Shown here in pieces: positions 25,413 to 32,926 of a stretch of 64,000 nt of DNA (the first letter of the stretch is position 1; each line of letters starts with the position of its first letter). The DNA is from Viridibacterium curvum. Lineage in GTDB: Bacteria; Pseudomonadota; Gammaproteobacteria; Burkholderiales; Rhodocyclaceae. Under the pieces are notes generated by a model, which was not told the DNA's origin, made no database searches, and was given only the letters and a program-made list of their open reading frames with translations. A program made the position numbers and the translations under genes. Location of the stretch: assembly GCF_039544165.1 (NCBI RefSeq), contig NZ_BAABLD010000008.1, positions 496,001-560,000 of the forward strand, read 5' to 3'.

Positions 25413-26288
25413 ATGCAAAGCTTCAACTACCGCCATCTTTACTATTTCTGGGTGGCCGCGCGCGAAGGCGGCATGGCGCGCGCCGCTGACCGCCTGGGGG
25501 TGGCCGTGCAAACGGTGAGCACCCAGATCCGCGAGCTGGAGCAGAACCTCGGCACTGCCCTGTTCAAACCGGCTGGCCGGGCGCTGGCACTGACCGATGC
25601 GGGCCAGATTGCAGCCGCCCGGGCAGACCAGATCTTCCAGCTTGGCGAAGCCTTGCCCGACCTGCTGCGCGACGCGGCCAGCCAGCCCGCGCTACGCCTG
25701 GTGGTGGGCATTACGGACGAGCTGCCCAAGCTGGTCGTGCACCGCCTGATGCACAACGTGCTCGCCGAACCGCGCCTGCGCCTGCTGTGCCGGCAAGGCA
25801 GCATCGACGATCTGCTGGCCGACCTGGCCCTGCACCGCCTCGACCTGGTGCTCACCGACCGCGCTGTCGCGCCCAACCCCAACCTGCGCATCTACAGCCA
25901 CCCGCTGGGTGCATCAGAGATTGCCTGGTACGCCTCGGCTGCACATGCCGCGCAAGCCCAGCGCGACTTTCCGCAGTCACTCGCGAAGGTGCCGGTGCTG
26001 CTGCCGGCACCGCAGGCCGCGGTGCGCATGCCACTGGACCTTTGGTTCGAACGGGAGGCAGTACAGCCACGCATCGTCGGCGAGTTTGCCGACAGCGCCC
26101 TGCTCAAGACCTTCGGCGCCAACGGCATGGGCGTGTTTCCCGCGGCCGAGATCGTCCACGACGAGCTGGTCGCGCGCTACCAGGTGCGCCAGATCGGCCG
26201 CTGCCGAGGTGTGAGTGAGCGCTTCTACGCCATCACCGCCGAGAAACGCGTCGCCCACCCGCTGGTGCAGAAGATGCTGGTGAGCTGA
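25413..26288 (+). CDS. LysR-family regulator, NhaR-like (second)
   Basis: The 291-residue protein starts MQSFNYRHLYYFWVAAREGG with helix-turn-helix VAVQTVSTQIRELEQNLGTA. It is of the same NhaR-like subfamily as the protein at 23184. It is divergent from the small-protein/SbtA gene pair, the usual position of a LysR regulator relative to its target, so it is the better candidate controller of that pair. The C-terminal effector domain is normal in length. Its end is 8 nt from the sseA stop. Confidence 0.83.
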   Translation: MQSFNYRHLYYFWVAAREGGMARAADRLGVAVQTVSTQIRELEQNLGTALFKPAGRALALTDAGQIAAARADQIFQLGEALPDLLRDAASQPALRLVVGITDELPKLVVHRLMHNVLAEPRLRLLCRQGSIDDLLADLALHRLDLVLTDRAVAPNPNLRIYSHPLGASEIAWYASAAHAAQAQRDFPQSLAKVPVLLPAPQAAVRMPLDLWFEREAVQPRIVGEFADSALLKTFGANGMGVFPAAEIVHDELVARYQVRQIGRCRGVSERFYAITAEKRVAHPLVQKMLVS

Positions 26289-26296
26289 ATGCTCCC

Positions 26297-27142
26297 TCAG
26301 TCCGCGCCGCTGGCCACAGGCCGCGACGGGTCACTGCACCACTCACTCCACGAACCCGGATACAGCGCCGCTCCCGGCAGGCCCGCGACTTCCAGCGCCA
26401 GCAGATTGTGACAAGCCGTCACGCCCGAGCCGCACTGCGCGATGACGTCCTGCGGCGCCTTGTCACCCAGCACGGCCAGCCATTCTGCGCGCAGCAAGGC
26501 GGGCGATTTGAAATTTCCGTCGGCCGCGAGGTTGTCCTTGAAGAAGCGGTTGCGTGCGCCGGGAATGTGGCCGCCGACAGGATCCAGCGTCTCGTTCTCG
26601 CCACGGAAGCGATCTGCCGCGCGCGCATCGACCACCAGCTTCTGTTGTGTTGCCAGGTTCGCCAGCACCTCGTCGGCGTTGCGCGTCGCCACCCGCGAGG
26701 CACCGCGCGTGAAATTGCCCGGCGCCACTGCACGCGCTTCACCCGTTTCCGTCGCGCCCCCCGCCGCCAGCCAGGCCTGCCAGCCGCCATCGAGCACGGC
26801 CACCGCCTCGTGCCCCAGCCAGCGCAGCATCCACCACACGCGTGCGGCGAACATGCCGCCCTGTGCGTCGCAGATGACGACTTGCGTGTCACGGCTGATG
26901 CCGGCTGCGGCGAAAGTCTGCGCCAGCACCTCGGGGTCGGGCAGCGGGTGGCGACCATTGCGGCCGGTCTTGGCACCCGAGAGATCCGAATCGAGATGCA
27001 GGAATCCCGCACCTGGAATGTGCCCAGCAAGGAAGCCGCTACGCCCCGCTTCCGGATTCGTCAGGTCGTGGCGTACATCAAGCACACGCACGGTGGGCAG
27101 GCCGATCAGCTGGCTGGCAGTGACGAGGGTAGTGAATGTCAT
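26297..27142 (-). CDS. sseA: 3-mercaptopyruvate/thiosulfate sulfurtransferase (SseA-like)
   Basis: The 281-residue protein has two rhodanese domains. The inactive first carries VRVLDVRHDLTNPEAGRSGF and the second carries the active-site loop CGSGVTAC, typical of mercaptopyruvate sulfurtransferases (E. coli SseA has the same loop and length). It transfers sulfur from 3-mercaptopyruvate or thiosulfate to thiophilic acceptors in the cytoplasm. A collapsed copy sits at 20745-21065 and shares upstream sequence. It is divergent from the SGNH hydrolase gene. Confidence 0.88.
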   Translation of the reverse strand: MTFTTLVTASQLIGLPTVRVLDVRHDLTNPEAGRSGFLAGHIPGAGFLHLDSDLSGAKTGRNGRHPLPDPEVLAQTFAAAGISRDTQVVICDAQGGMFAARVWWMLRWLGHEAVAVLDGGWQAWLAAGGATETGEARAVAPGNFTRGASRVATRNADEVLANLATQQKLVVDARAADRFRGENETLDPVGGHIPGARNRFFKDNLAADGNFKSPALLRAEWLAVLGDKAPQDVIAQCGSGVTACHNLLALEVAGLPGAALYPGSWSEWCSDPSRPVASGAD

Positions 27143-27199
27143 GATGCACGCTCGCGGTAAGATGCCGCGCAGTGTAACAAGTCGTATTCGGGAGACGGG

Positions 27200-27901
27200 A
27201 TGACAGCACGTGCGCTGCGCGTGGGGCTGGTGATGTTCGTGGTGGGCGGCCTCGCGGCCAGCCTGCTGCTGATCCTGTCGCCTGCGCTCTACCTCACGCT
27301 CACCGACGGGCTGGCCTGGCGTATTGGCCTCAAATCCGTCGCGCAGCACCGACTTGAGAAAACGCTGACCGGCGTGCAGCTGCACATCGACCGGATGCAG
27401 AGCGCCCCGGGCGCCGTGTGGTTTGGCGACAGTCACCTGCAGCACTTCCCGCCCGCGCTCCAGGACGGCATCGTCACGAACTTCGCGATTGGTGGTGAGA
27501 CCGCCATCGACCTCGCAGCGCGCATGCCACGCTACACCTCGATCAGGAACGCACGCGCTGTCGTGCTGCTGTCCGGTCGCAACGACCTGCAGCAGGGCTT
27601 GCCTGTGACTGCGATCACGCAGGCTTTCACGCGCATGCTGGGAGAACTGCCGGCGAACCTGCCCGTCACACTGGTGGACGTGCCCCCCGCGCGCGAAGCC
27701 GCCGACAAGGTCGCACAACGACGCGCCATCAACGCCCACCTGCAGCAGCTGTGCGCCGCCCGCGCCGCGTGTCGCCATGTGCCGCTGGACCTGCTGGCCG
27801 ACGCAGAGGGCCAGCTGCAGGCGCAATACGACGCGGGCGATGGCATTCATCTCAACGCAGAGGGCTACCGCGTGCTGAGCGGGCTGATCCATGCACGCTG
27901 A
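27200..27901 (+). CDS. membrane-anchored SGNH/GDSL hydrolase
   Basis: The 233-residue protein has one N-terminal membrane anchor (residues about 8-40) and an SGNH-fold domain. Block I is VWFGDSHLQHF with the nucleophile Ser, a Gly block is NFAIGGETAIDL, block III is LLSGRNDL with the oxyanion Asn, and block V is DGIHLNAEGY with the Asp-x-x-His pair. Such esterases remove or transfer acyl groups from glycans or lipids. The last codons overlap the acyltransferase gene start, so the two are coupled and may act together on a surface polysaccharide. Confidence 0.83.
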   Translation: MTARALRVGLVMFVVGGLAASLLLILSPALYLTLTDGLAWRIGLKSVAQHRLEKTLTGVQLHIDRMQSAPGAVWFGDSHLQHFPPALQDGIVTNFAIGGETAIDLAARMPRYTSIRNARAVVLLSGRNDLQQGLPVTAITQAFTRMLGELPANLPVTLVDVPPAREAADKVAQRRAINAHLQQLCAARAACRHVPLDLLADAEGQLQAQYDAGDGIHLNAEGYRVLSGLIHAR

Positions 27902-29105
27902 GTCCGGCAAGGCGCGCTTCGCCGGCATTGACCTGCTGCGCGGCATCGCCTGCCTGTCGGTGCTGCTGTTCCACTATCTCTCGCGCGGCCCTGCCGGGGG
28001 CTGGATGCAGGGCCTTGATGCGCCCCTGCTTGAAGGCGTCGCCCGCTATGGCTATCTCGGCGTGCACCTGTTCTTCATCATCAGCGGCTTCGTGATCCTC
28101 TGGTCTATTCAGCCAGAGCCCCCGGCCCGGCCCTTTGGGGCCAGTCCGTTCCACGGCATCCTTCGCACAGGCTGCCGGCTGCGCGGGCGTGGAGCGATGC
28201 TCCACGAATTCCCCACTACGCCCCCCGAGGGGGCCAGGGAAGCCTTGGGGCGGCCCGGCGGCTTCCCTGTTGAAGCGACCCCGCGCAGCTTCATCGCCTC
28301 ACGCGTTGCCCGCCTCTATCCCGCCTTCTGGGTCGCCGTGCCGCTGACGGCATTGGTCGTGTGGTGGGGGCAGGACGCGCGCCTTGCCGTGCCGCTCTCG
28401 CATGCCATCGGCAACCTCACGATGTTCGCGCACTGGCTGGGCCTGAAATTCGTAGACGACGCCTACTGGTCGCTGGCCGTCGAGCTGCACTTCTACATCT
28501 ACGTGTGGCTCGTGCTGCGCTTCAAAGCCCTGCGCTGGCTCGAAGCCCTGCTCGCCGCCTGGCTCCTGGTCAGCGCCATCAACTGGCTGCGCCCCATGTA
28601 CCCGGTCGAGTTCTGGCTCAACGCCAAATGGGCACCGTTCTTTGCGGCGGGCTGCGTGCTGTTCCGTGTGCGCAGCGAAGGCTGGAGCAGATCACGCAAT
28701 GCCCTGCTGCTTGCCAGCTGGCTGCTTGCCGTGGCCTATGCCTGGGTCGAGAGCCGGCGTAGCCTCAGCGCCACGCAGCCGTTCAATCCCGTCGTGGTCG
28801 CCAGCCTCGTCACGCTGATGTTCGCTGCAATGACTGCCATCACGCAGGGCTGGCTGCGCGTACCCGGCACGCGCTGGATCACGCTCGCCGGCGCGCTCAC
28901 CTACCCCGTCTACCTGCTGCACGAGAACATCGGCTACGTGCTGCACGCTGCCCTGCGCGGCGCCACCGGCAATGCCTGGCTGGCGCTGCTGCTGGTCGTG
29001 GCCAGCGTGCTCACCGCCAGCTGGTGCATCCACCGGGGTGTCGAACGCCCACTCGCGCCGCGCCTCAGGCGTCTGGTGGATGGCAAGTCAGGCAACGGGA
29101 TGTAG
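27891..29105 (+). CDS. acyltransferase-3 family membrane protein with in-frame insertion
   Basis: The 404-residue protein starts RFAGIDLLRGIACLSVLLFH (after MHAESGKA), the acyltransferase-3 signature with catalytic-type His, followed by HLFFIISGFVILWS. Later blocks are VARLYPAFWVAVPLTAL and YPVYLLHENIGYVLHA. The family O-acylates glycans at the inner membrane. Between WSIQ and PRSFIASR, where relatives have only a few residues, about 55 extra Pro/Gly/Arg-rich residues are encoded by a palindromic repeat (28113-28281). The frame is intact, but the insertion falls in the cytoplasmic loop after helix 2 and may impair function. Confidence 0.82.
   Translation: MHAESGKARFAGIDLLRGIACLSVLLFHYLSRGPAGGWMQGLDAPLLEGVARYGYLGVHLFFIISGFVILWSIQPEPPARPFGASPFHGILRTGCRLRGRGAMLHEFPTTPPEGAREALGRPGGFPVEATPRSFIASRVARLYPAFWVAVPLTALVVWWGQDARLAVPLSHAIGNLTMFAHWLGLKFVDDAYWSLAVELHFYIYVWLVLRFKALRWLEALLAAWLLVSAINWLRPMYPVEFWLNAKWAPFFAAGCVLFRVRSEGWSRSRNALLLASWLLAVAYAWVESRRSLSATQPFNPVVVASLVTLMFAAMTAITQGWLRVPGTRWITLAGALTYPVYLLHENIGYVLHAALRGATGNAWLALLLVVASVLTASWCIHRGVERPLAPRLRRLVDGKSGNGM
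28113..28281. repeat. GC-rich palindromic element inserted in frame in the acyltransferase gene
   Basis: The roughly 170-nt segment contains stacked palindromes: GTGGAGCGATGCTCCAC (28189-28205), CCCCCCGAGGGGG (28221-28233) and AGGGAAGCC/GGCTTCCCT (28236-28268). The composition (CCCTTTGGGGCC, GGGGCGGCCCGGCGG) resembles intergenic repeats common in Burkholderiales. Its length keeps the reading frame open. Boundaries are approximate and set by where acyltransferase homology stops and resumes. Confidence 0.65.
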
Positions 29106-29348
29106 CGCCCGCAGGACAATTGATCCGCTCATCCGTAATCCATATCCAGCTGCTACTTGGCAGTCCGACAGCTACCGAGGCCTATCGGGGCGTCAAGTTT
29201 TTCACGGCGGGACCGATAACCATCAGGGCAATGAATGAGCCGGCTCGCGGACAGGCTCCGTGCCGGTCGCTTCTATGCCAGAATCGCCGCGCAACAAGCC
29301 GATATTCCATCGGCAACTTGATTGCACTTCATTCACTCCGGGGGTTTC

Positions 29349-29975
29349 ATGCAATTGATTCAGAATCGATCGCGCCTGAATATTCGCGCACTTCTCAACG
29401 CAGGGCTCGTCGTCGCCACCGTCGTACTGACCGGGTGTGTCAGCCCGACCTTCTATGTTGATACGGCAACTCGCGAAGTTCCGGTCGCCGAACTCAAAAA
29501 GCCGGCACAGCCCAAGGCCGTGCAACTGCTCTTCGACTTCCAGACCAAGGGCGCTCCCAATTCCCGCGCGGTGAGCTTTCTCAAGGACCAGGTCGTCGAC
29601 CAGGTCAAGGGCAGCGGTCTTTTCGCCACCGTGGATGAAAAACCTGTCCCTGGGGGCGCCGTCCTTAACGTGACGATCAACAACATTCCGGAAGCTGACG
29701 CTGCAGCCAAAGGCTTCAAGGTTGGTCTGACTTTTGGTGCGTCGGGCACCAAGGTAACTGACAACTATGTGTGCACGGTTACCTATCTGCCGCCGGATGG
29801 TGGCAAGAGCATCGTCAAGGTGTCGCAGCATGCCATTCACACTACGATTGGCGCCACCGAGGTCCCGCAGAACGTGAACAAGGCCGAAAGCGTCGAAGTA
29901 GCTGTCCGCACGATGACGCGACAGATCATAGGCACTGCACTGAAAGACCTCTCGCTCGATCCCACTTTCCCCTGA
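29349..29975 (+). CDS. predicted lipoprotein
   Basis: The 208-residue product has a signal peptide with lipobox VLTGC (Cys30), then a soluble domain with VQLLFDFQTKGAPNSRAVSF and NVTINNIPEADAAAKGFKVG. Export to the periplasm, with lipid anchoring, is well supported; no family is recognised. It is 13 nt upstream of a second lipoprotein gene with a similar architecture, and both end at a strong terminator (30598), so they form a two-gene operon and may be subunits of one envelope assembly. Confidence 0.7.
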   Translation: MQLIQNRSRLNIRALLNAGLVVATVVLTGCVSPTFYVDTATREVPVAELKKPAQPKAVQLLFDFQTKGAPNSRAVSFLKDQVVDQVKGSGLFATVDEKPVPGGAVLNVTINNIPEADAAAKGFKVGLTFGASGTKVTDNYVCTVTYLPPDGGKSIVKVSQHAIHTTIGATEVPQNVNKAESVEVAVRTMTRQIIGTALKDLSLDPTFP

Positions 29976-29988
29976 ACCACTCCGGTAA

Positions 29989-30576
29989 ATGGCCATGAAA
30001 AACATCATCATCAAGCTCTCCACGTCTCTGCTCGTTGCAGCAAGCATCCTGACCACCGGTTGCGCTCAGATCGCGCTTAACCAGCCCAAGGCAAGCATCG
30101 ACAACACCCAGAAAGCACGCTCGGCCAATCTGGCCCCCGCTGCAGTTGGCAAGTTCGTGGTTGATCCGACCAAGAGCGCCGATCTGGATACCAGCATCAG
30201 CCTGCGCGGCAGCAACAAGGCAATCTCGCCGGTAAACGGTTCGTTCGCGCAGTATCTGCAAGCGACGCTGACTGAGGAACTCAAGACCGCCGGTCTGCTT
30301 GACCCGAACTCGGGTGCAGTGATCAGCGGCTTCCTGACGCAAAGCAGCGTGGAAAGCTTCGGTACCGGCAAAGGTGTTCTCGGAGCGCGATTCGTTGTAA
30401 CGCGCGGCGGCGCCACCCGCTTCGACAAGGAGCTGGTCGCAACCTCGACCTGGGAAACCTCGTTCGTTGCCGGCATCGCAGTGCCCGCAGCGGCCAACGA
30501 GTACGAAGGTCTTTACCGGAAGTTGATCGGCATCCTTCTCGATGACGCTGACTTCAAGAAGGCGCTGGCACGCTGA
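29989..30576 (+). CDS. predicted lipoprotein
   Basis: The 195-residue product has lipobox LTTGC (Cys25) after a hydrophobic signal. The soluble domain includes FAQYLQATLTEELKTAGLLD and VISGFLTQSSVESFGTGKGV, reminiscent of envelope lipoproteins that place a small alpha/beta domain in the periplasm (YajG-like in broad shape, not asserted). An in-frame ATG at 29995 is an equally possible start. It follows the previous lipoprotein gene by 13 nt and is followed by an intrinsic terminator. Confidence 0.7.
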   Translation: MAMKNIIIKLSTSLLVAASILTTGCAQIALNQPKASIDNTQKARSANLAPAAVGKFVVDPTKSADLDTSISLRGSNKAISPVNGSFAQYLQATLTEELKTAGLLDPNSGAVISGFLTQSSVESFGTGKGVLGARFVVTRGGATRFDKELVATSTWETSFVAGIAVPAAANEYEGLYRKLIGILLDDADFKKALAR

Positions 30577-30597
30577 GCCTCACTTCGCATCGACAAC

Positions 30598-30624
30598 AAG
30601 GGGCCGCAATCGGCCCCTTTTTTT
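30598..30624 (+). terminator. intrinsic terminator after the lipoprotein pair
   Basis: AAGGGGCCG, a CAAT loop, and CGGCCCCTT form a GC-rich stem that runs into seven T residues (30618-30624), 22 nt after the second lipoprotein stop. It is a textbook rho-independent terminator. Confidence 0.92.
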
Positions 30625-30724
30625 GCGGGCCAGGATGGCGAATTGAGATGCATGGCCCACATGCTTGGTTACGGGCGGCATGCCATCTGCTCAGGGCAAC
30701 AGTAATGCCTGGCTGCACCTCACC

Positions 30725-31069
30725 TCAGAGGTCTGGCGTCGTACCACGCAGCAAGGCTGGCTGTTGCCTGAAGCTGCGACGCACACGCGCCAGCAAGCGC
30801 AGCCACGCGGGCGGCGGCGGCGCGATCAGGCGCCAGCCTGCGCCCCGTGCGCCCGCCTCGATGCGCAACCAGCCCGATGCCGGCAGCAGCAGGCACTCGC
30901 CGCTGCACAAGCGGGTCGGTGGCAGCGCATCGCCGATGCGCTGCCAGTGCAGGTGGCCGCTCTCGCACAGCAGGCGCGTGCCGCCCGCCACCCAGGTCAG
31001 GGCAGCAGAACGGCTGGCCAGTCGTGCAGCGGGGGCCAGGGCGGCGGCGGGCAGATCGGTCGGCAACAT
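30725..31069 (-). CDS. small DUF2917-like protein
   Basis: The 114-residue protein contains CESGHLHWQRIGDALPPTRL and CSGECLLLPASGWLRIEAGA. This is a cupin-like beta pattern that resembles the DUF2917 family found in Betaproteobacteria. AAGGAG lies 7 nt before the ATG at 31069. It is divergent from the MocR-like regulator gene at 31238, a common arrangement for a regulator and its neighbour. Function is unknown. Confidence 0.6.
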   Translation of the reverse strand: MLPTDLPAAALAPAARLASRSAALTWVAGGTRLLCESGHLHWQRIGDALPPTRLCSGECLLLPASGWLRIEAGARGAGWRLIAPPPPAWLRLLARVRRSFRQQPALLRGTTPDL

Positions 31070-31237
31070 GGTGGGGCTCCTTCGTGGTGTTCAGCGACAG
31101 CCACACCTTACGCACCGCCCCCACGCCGCAACAGGCACACGCGCCCGCTTTGTATTGCATATCAGGCCATGCCGACCCATGCTGTTATGGTCGAATCAGC
31201 GTGCAGCTGTATCTGTTCTGCCGCTCCGCCTACGCCG

Positions 31238-32695
31238 ATGATCATGCCGATGGACACCGCAACAGCCCCCGCCCTGCTCTACGAACAGATCGCCCAGCAC
31301 TACCTCGGCGCCATCCGCAGCGGCGCCCTGCAGCCCGGCGCGCGCATGCCTTCGGTGCGCACCCTCACGCAGCTGCACAGCGTGAGCCTGTCCACCGCGC
31401 TGCAGGCCTGCCGCTGGCTTGAAGATCAGGGCTGGCTGGAAGCGCGGCCGCGCGCCGGCTACTACGTGCGCCGCCCGCAGCGCATGGCCCTGCCGCCCAG
31501 CAGCGAACCGCCCGCACGCATCGACGCCACGCAATACCTCGGCATCCACGAACGCGTCTCCGACTTCATCGCGCGCTGCGAGCTGCACCCCGTGCGCGTC
31601 AACTTCGCCAACGCCTACGGCTCGCCCGATGCCTACCCCGCCGCCGCCCTGACGCGCGCTGCCACCCACGTGCTGCGCCAGCACCCCGACCTGCTCGTGA
31701 CGCCCGTGCCGCCGCACGGCGACGCCGGCTTCCGCAGCGTGCTGGCGCGCCGCGCACTCGACGCCGGCATGCGCCTCACGCCTGACGACATCGTCGTCAC
31801 GCACGGCTGCACCGAAGCCATGAACCTCGCCCTGCGCGCCGTCACCCAGCCCGGCGACATGGTCGCCGTCGAATCACCTACCTTCTTCGGCCTGCTGCAG
31901 ATTCTGCAGAGCCTGGGCCTGCGCAGCATCGAGATTCCAACCAGCCCGCAGACCGGCATCTCGGTCGAAGCACTGAGCCTCGCCCTGCAGACGCAACCCG
32001 ACATCCGCGCCGTGGTCGTCGTGCCGCACTTCCAGAACCCGCTCGGCAGCGTCATGCCCGATGCCAACAAGGCCGCGCTCGCCGCACTCTGCGCGCAGCA
32101 CGACGTCGCCCTCATCGAAGACGACACCTACGCCGCGCTGGGTGACGATGCCACGCCGCTGCGCGCGCTCAAATCCTGGGACGACCATGGCGCCATCATC
32201 CACTGCGCCTCGCTGCACAAGATCCTCGCCCCCGGCATGCGCCTGGGCTGGATCAGCGGCGGCCGCTGGCACGCACGCATCCGCATGCTCAAGTACGCGC
32301 AGAGCCGCCCCAACGACACCCTCGCGCAACGCTCGGTGGCCGACTACCTCGGCAGCGCCGCCTACGACCGCCACCTCGCGCGATTGCGCCGCCTCCTGCG
32401 CACCCGTCGCGAACAGGTCGCCGAAGCCATCGCCACCCACTTCCCGGCCGGCACACGCCTCACCGTGCCCCACGGCGGCATGCTGCTGTGGCTGCAACTG
32501 CCGCCCCTGCGCCGCAACGCCACCGTCTTCGAGACCGCCCTGCGCGAAGGCGTCCGCATCGCCCCCGGCCACATCTTCTCCAACTCCGAGCGCTACAACG
32601 ACTACATCCGCCTCAACAGCAGCATCCCCTTCGACACCCAGGCCGTGAGCGCCCTGCAGCGCCTCGCCGAAATCGTGCGCAGCCAGCTGGCCTGA
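31238..32695 (+). CDS. MocR-like (GntR/class I aminotransferase) regulator or PLP-dependent aminotransferase
   Basis: The 485-residue protein has a GntR winged helix at its N-terminus (LYEQIAQHYLGAIRSGALQP then PSVRTLTQLHSVSLSTALQA). A fold-type I aminotransferase domain follows, with PHFQNPLGSVMPD and the PLP-Schiff-base lysine in CASLHKILAPGMRLGW. MocR proteins control vitamin B6, GABA or amino-acid genes; the target is unknown. The start may be any of the ATGs at 31238, 31244 or 31250; none has a strong RBS. The stop is followed by the tracrRNA locus. Confidence 0.88.
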   Translation: MIMPMDTATAPALLYEQIAQHYLGAIRSGALQPGARMPSVRTLTQLHSVSLSTALQACRWLEDQGWLEARPRAGYYVRRPQRMALPPSSEPPARIDATQYLGIHERVSDFIARCELHPVRVNFANAYGSPDAYPAAALTRAATHVLRQHPDLLVTPVPPHGDAGFRSVLARRALDAGMRLTPDDIVVTHGCTEAMNLALRAVTQPGDMVAVESPTFFGLLQILQSLGLRSIEIPTSPQTGISVEALSLALQTQPDIRAVVVVPHFQNPLGSVMPDANKAALAALCAQHDVALIEDDTYAALGDDATPLRALKSWDDHGAIIHCASLHKILAPGMRLGWISGGRWHARIRMLKYAQSRPNDTLAQRSVADYLGSAAYDRHLARLRRLLRTRREQVAEAIATHFPAGTRLTVPHGGMLLWLQLPPLRRNATVFETALREGVRIAPGHIFSNSERYNDYIRLNSSIPFDTQAVSALQRLAEIVRSQLA

Positions 32696-32784
32696 ACGCA
32701 CCGAATCGAACGCCCAACATGCCCTGAAGGGCAGTGCGCATTCTTTGCGACTGATTTCGCAAGCCAACTCCGACTAGATATGAC

Positions 32785-32892
32785 AAAAGGAAAGCGCCCG
32801 ACAGATTTCTCTGTCGGGCGCTTTGGATACTTTCCCGGTCTTGCGACCGGAAATTATTGTAGCAACGGCTCTCACCCCGGATAGCAACAATG
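32785..32892 (-). ncRNA. tracrRNA of the type II-C system
   Basis: On the minus strand, 32891-32856 is an anti-repeat. It pairs with the crRNA repeat as 8 bp, a 5-nt internal loop, 17 bp, one mismatch and 5 bp (30 bp in all). The motif CCGTTGCTACAATAA that follows matches the Neisseria tracrRNA anti-repeat/nexus junction. A short hairpin (CCGGTCGCAAGACCGG) follows, then a 15-bp stem with a GAAA tetraloop (32824-32791) and a short T-run (32788-32785) as terminator. Length is about 108 nt. It is divergent from cas9. Ends are predicted. Confidence 0.92.
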
Positions 32893-32897
32893 AGCCG

Positions 32898-32926
32898 ATT
32901 ATGAGGGAGACATGCATGCAAGGCAA
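32898..32926 (-). promoter_or_regulatory. predicted tracrRNA promoter overlapping the cas9 start
   Basis: On the minus strand TTGCCT (32926-32921) and CATAAT (32903-32898) are separated by exactly 17 nt and would start transcription at about 32892, the first base of the anti-repeat. The -35 element lies inside the first codons of cas9 and the spacer covers its ribosome-binding site and ATG. Cas9 coding sequence and tracrRNA promoter are therefore physically interlocked. Confidence 0.7.

Noticed and set aside
27843..27946. Upstream continuation of the sseA frame on the minus strand into the SGNH and acyltransferase genes
   Set aside because: It overlaps two clear plus-strand genes antisense. 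The SseA family start is at 27142 and gives the canonical 281 residues.
30665..31237. Long 5' extension of the MocR-like frame (open for 191 codons upstream)
   Set aside because: The extension is low-complexity and has no family similarity. It covers the divergent DUF2917-like gene, which has a good ribosome-binding site. Homology starts at the GntR domain after 31238.
32856..32891. Isolated degenerate CRISPR repeat upstream of cas9, as if a remnant array
   Set aside because: It pairs over 30 bp with the array repeat, is followed on the minus strand by a Neisseria-like nexus and a terminator, and has a promoter. It is the tracrRNA anti-repeat, not an array relic.
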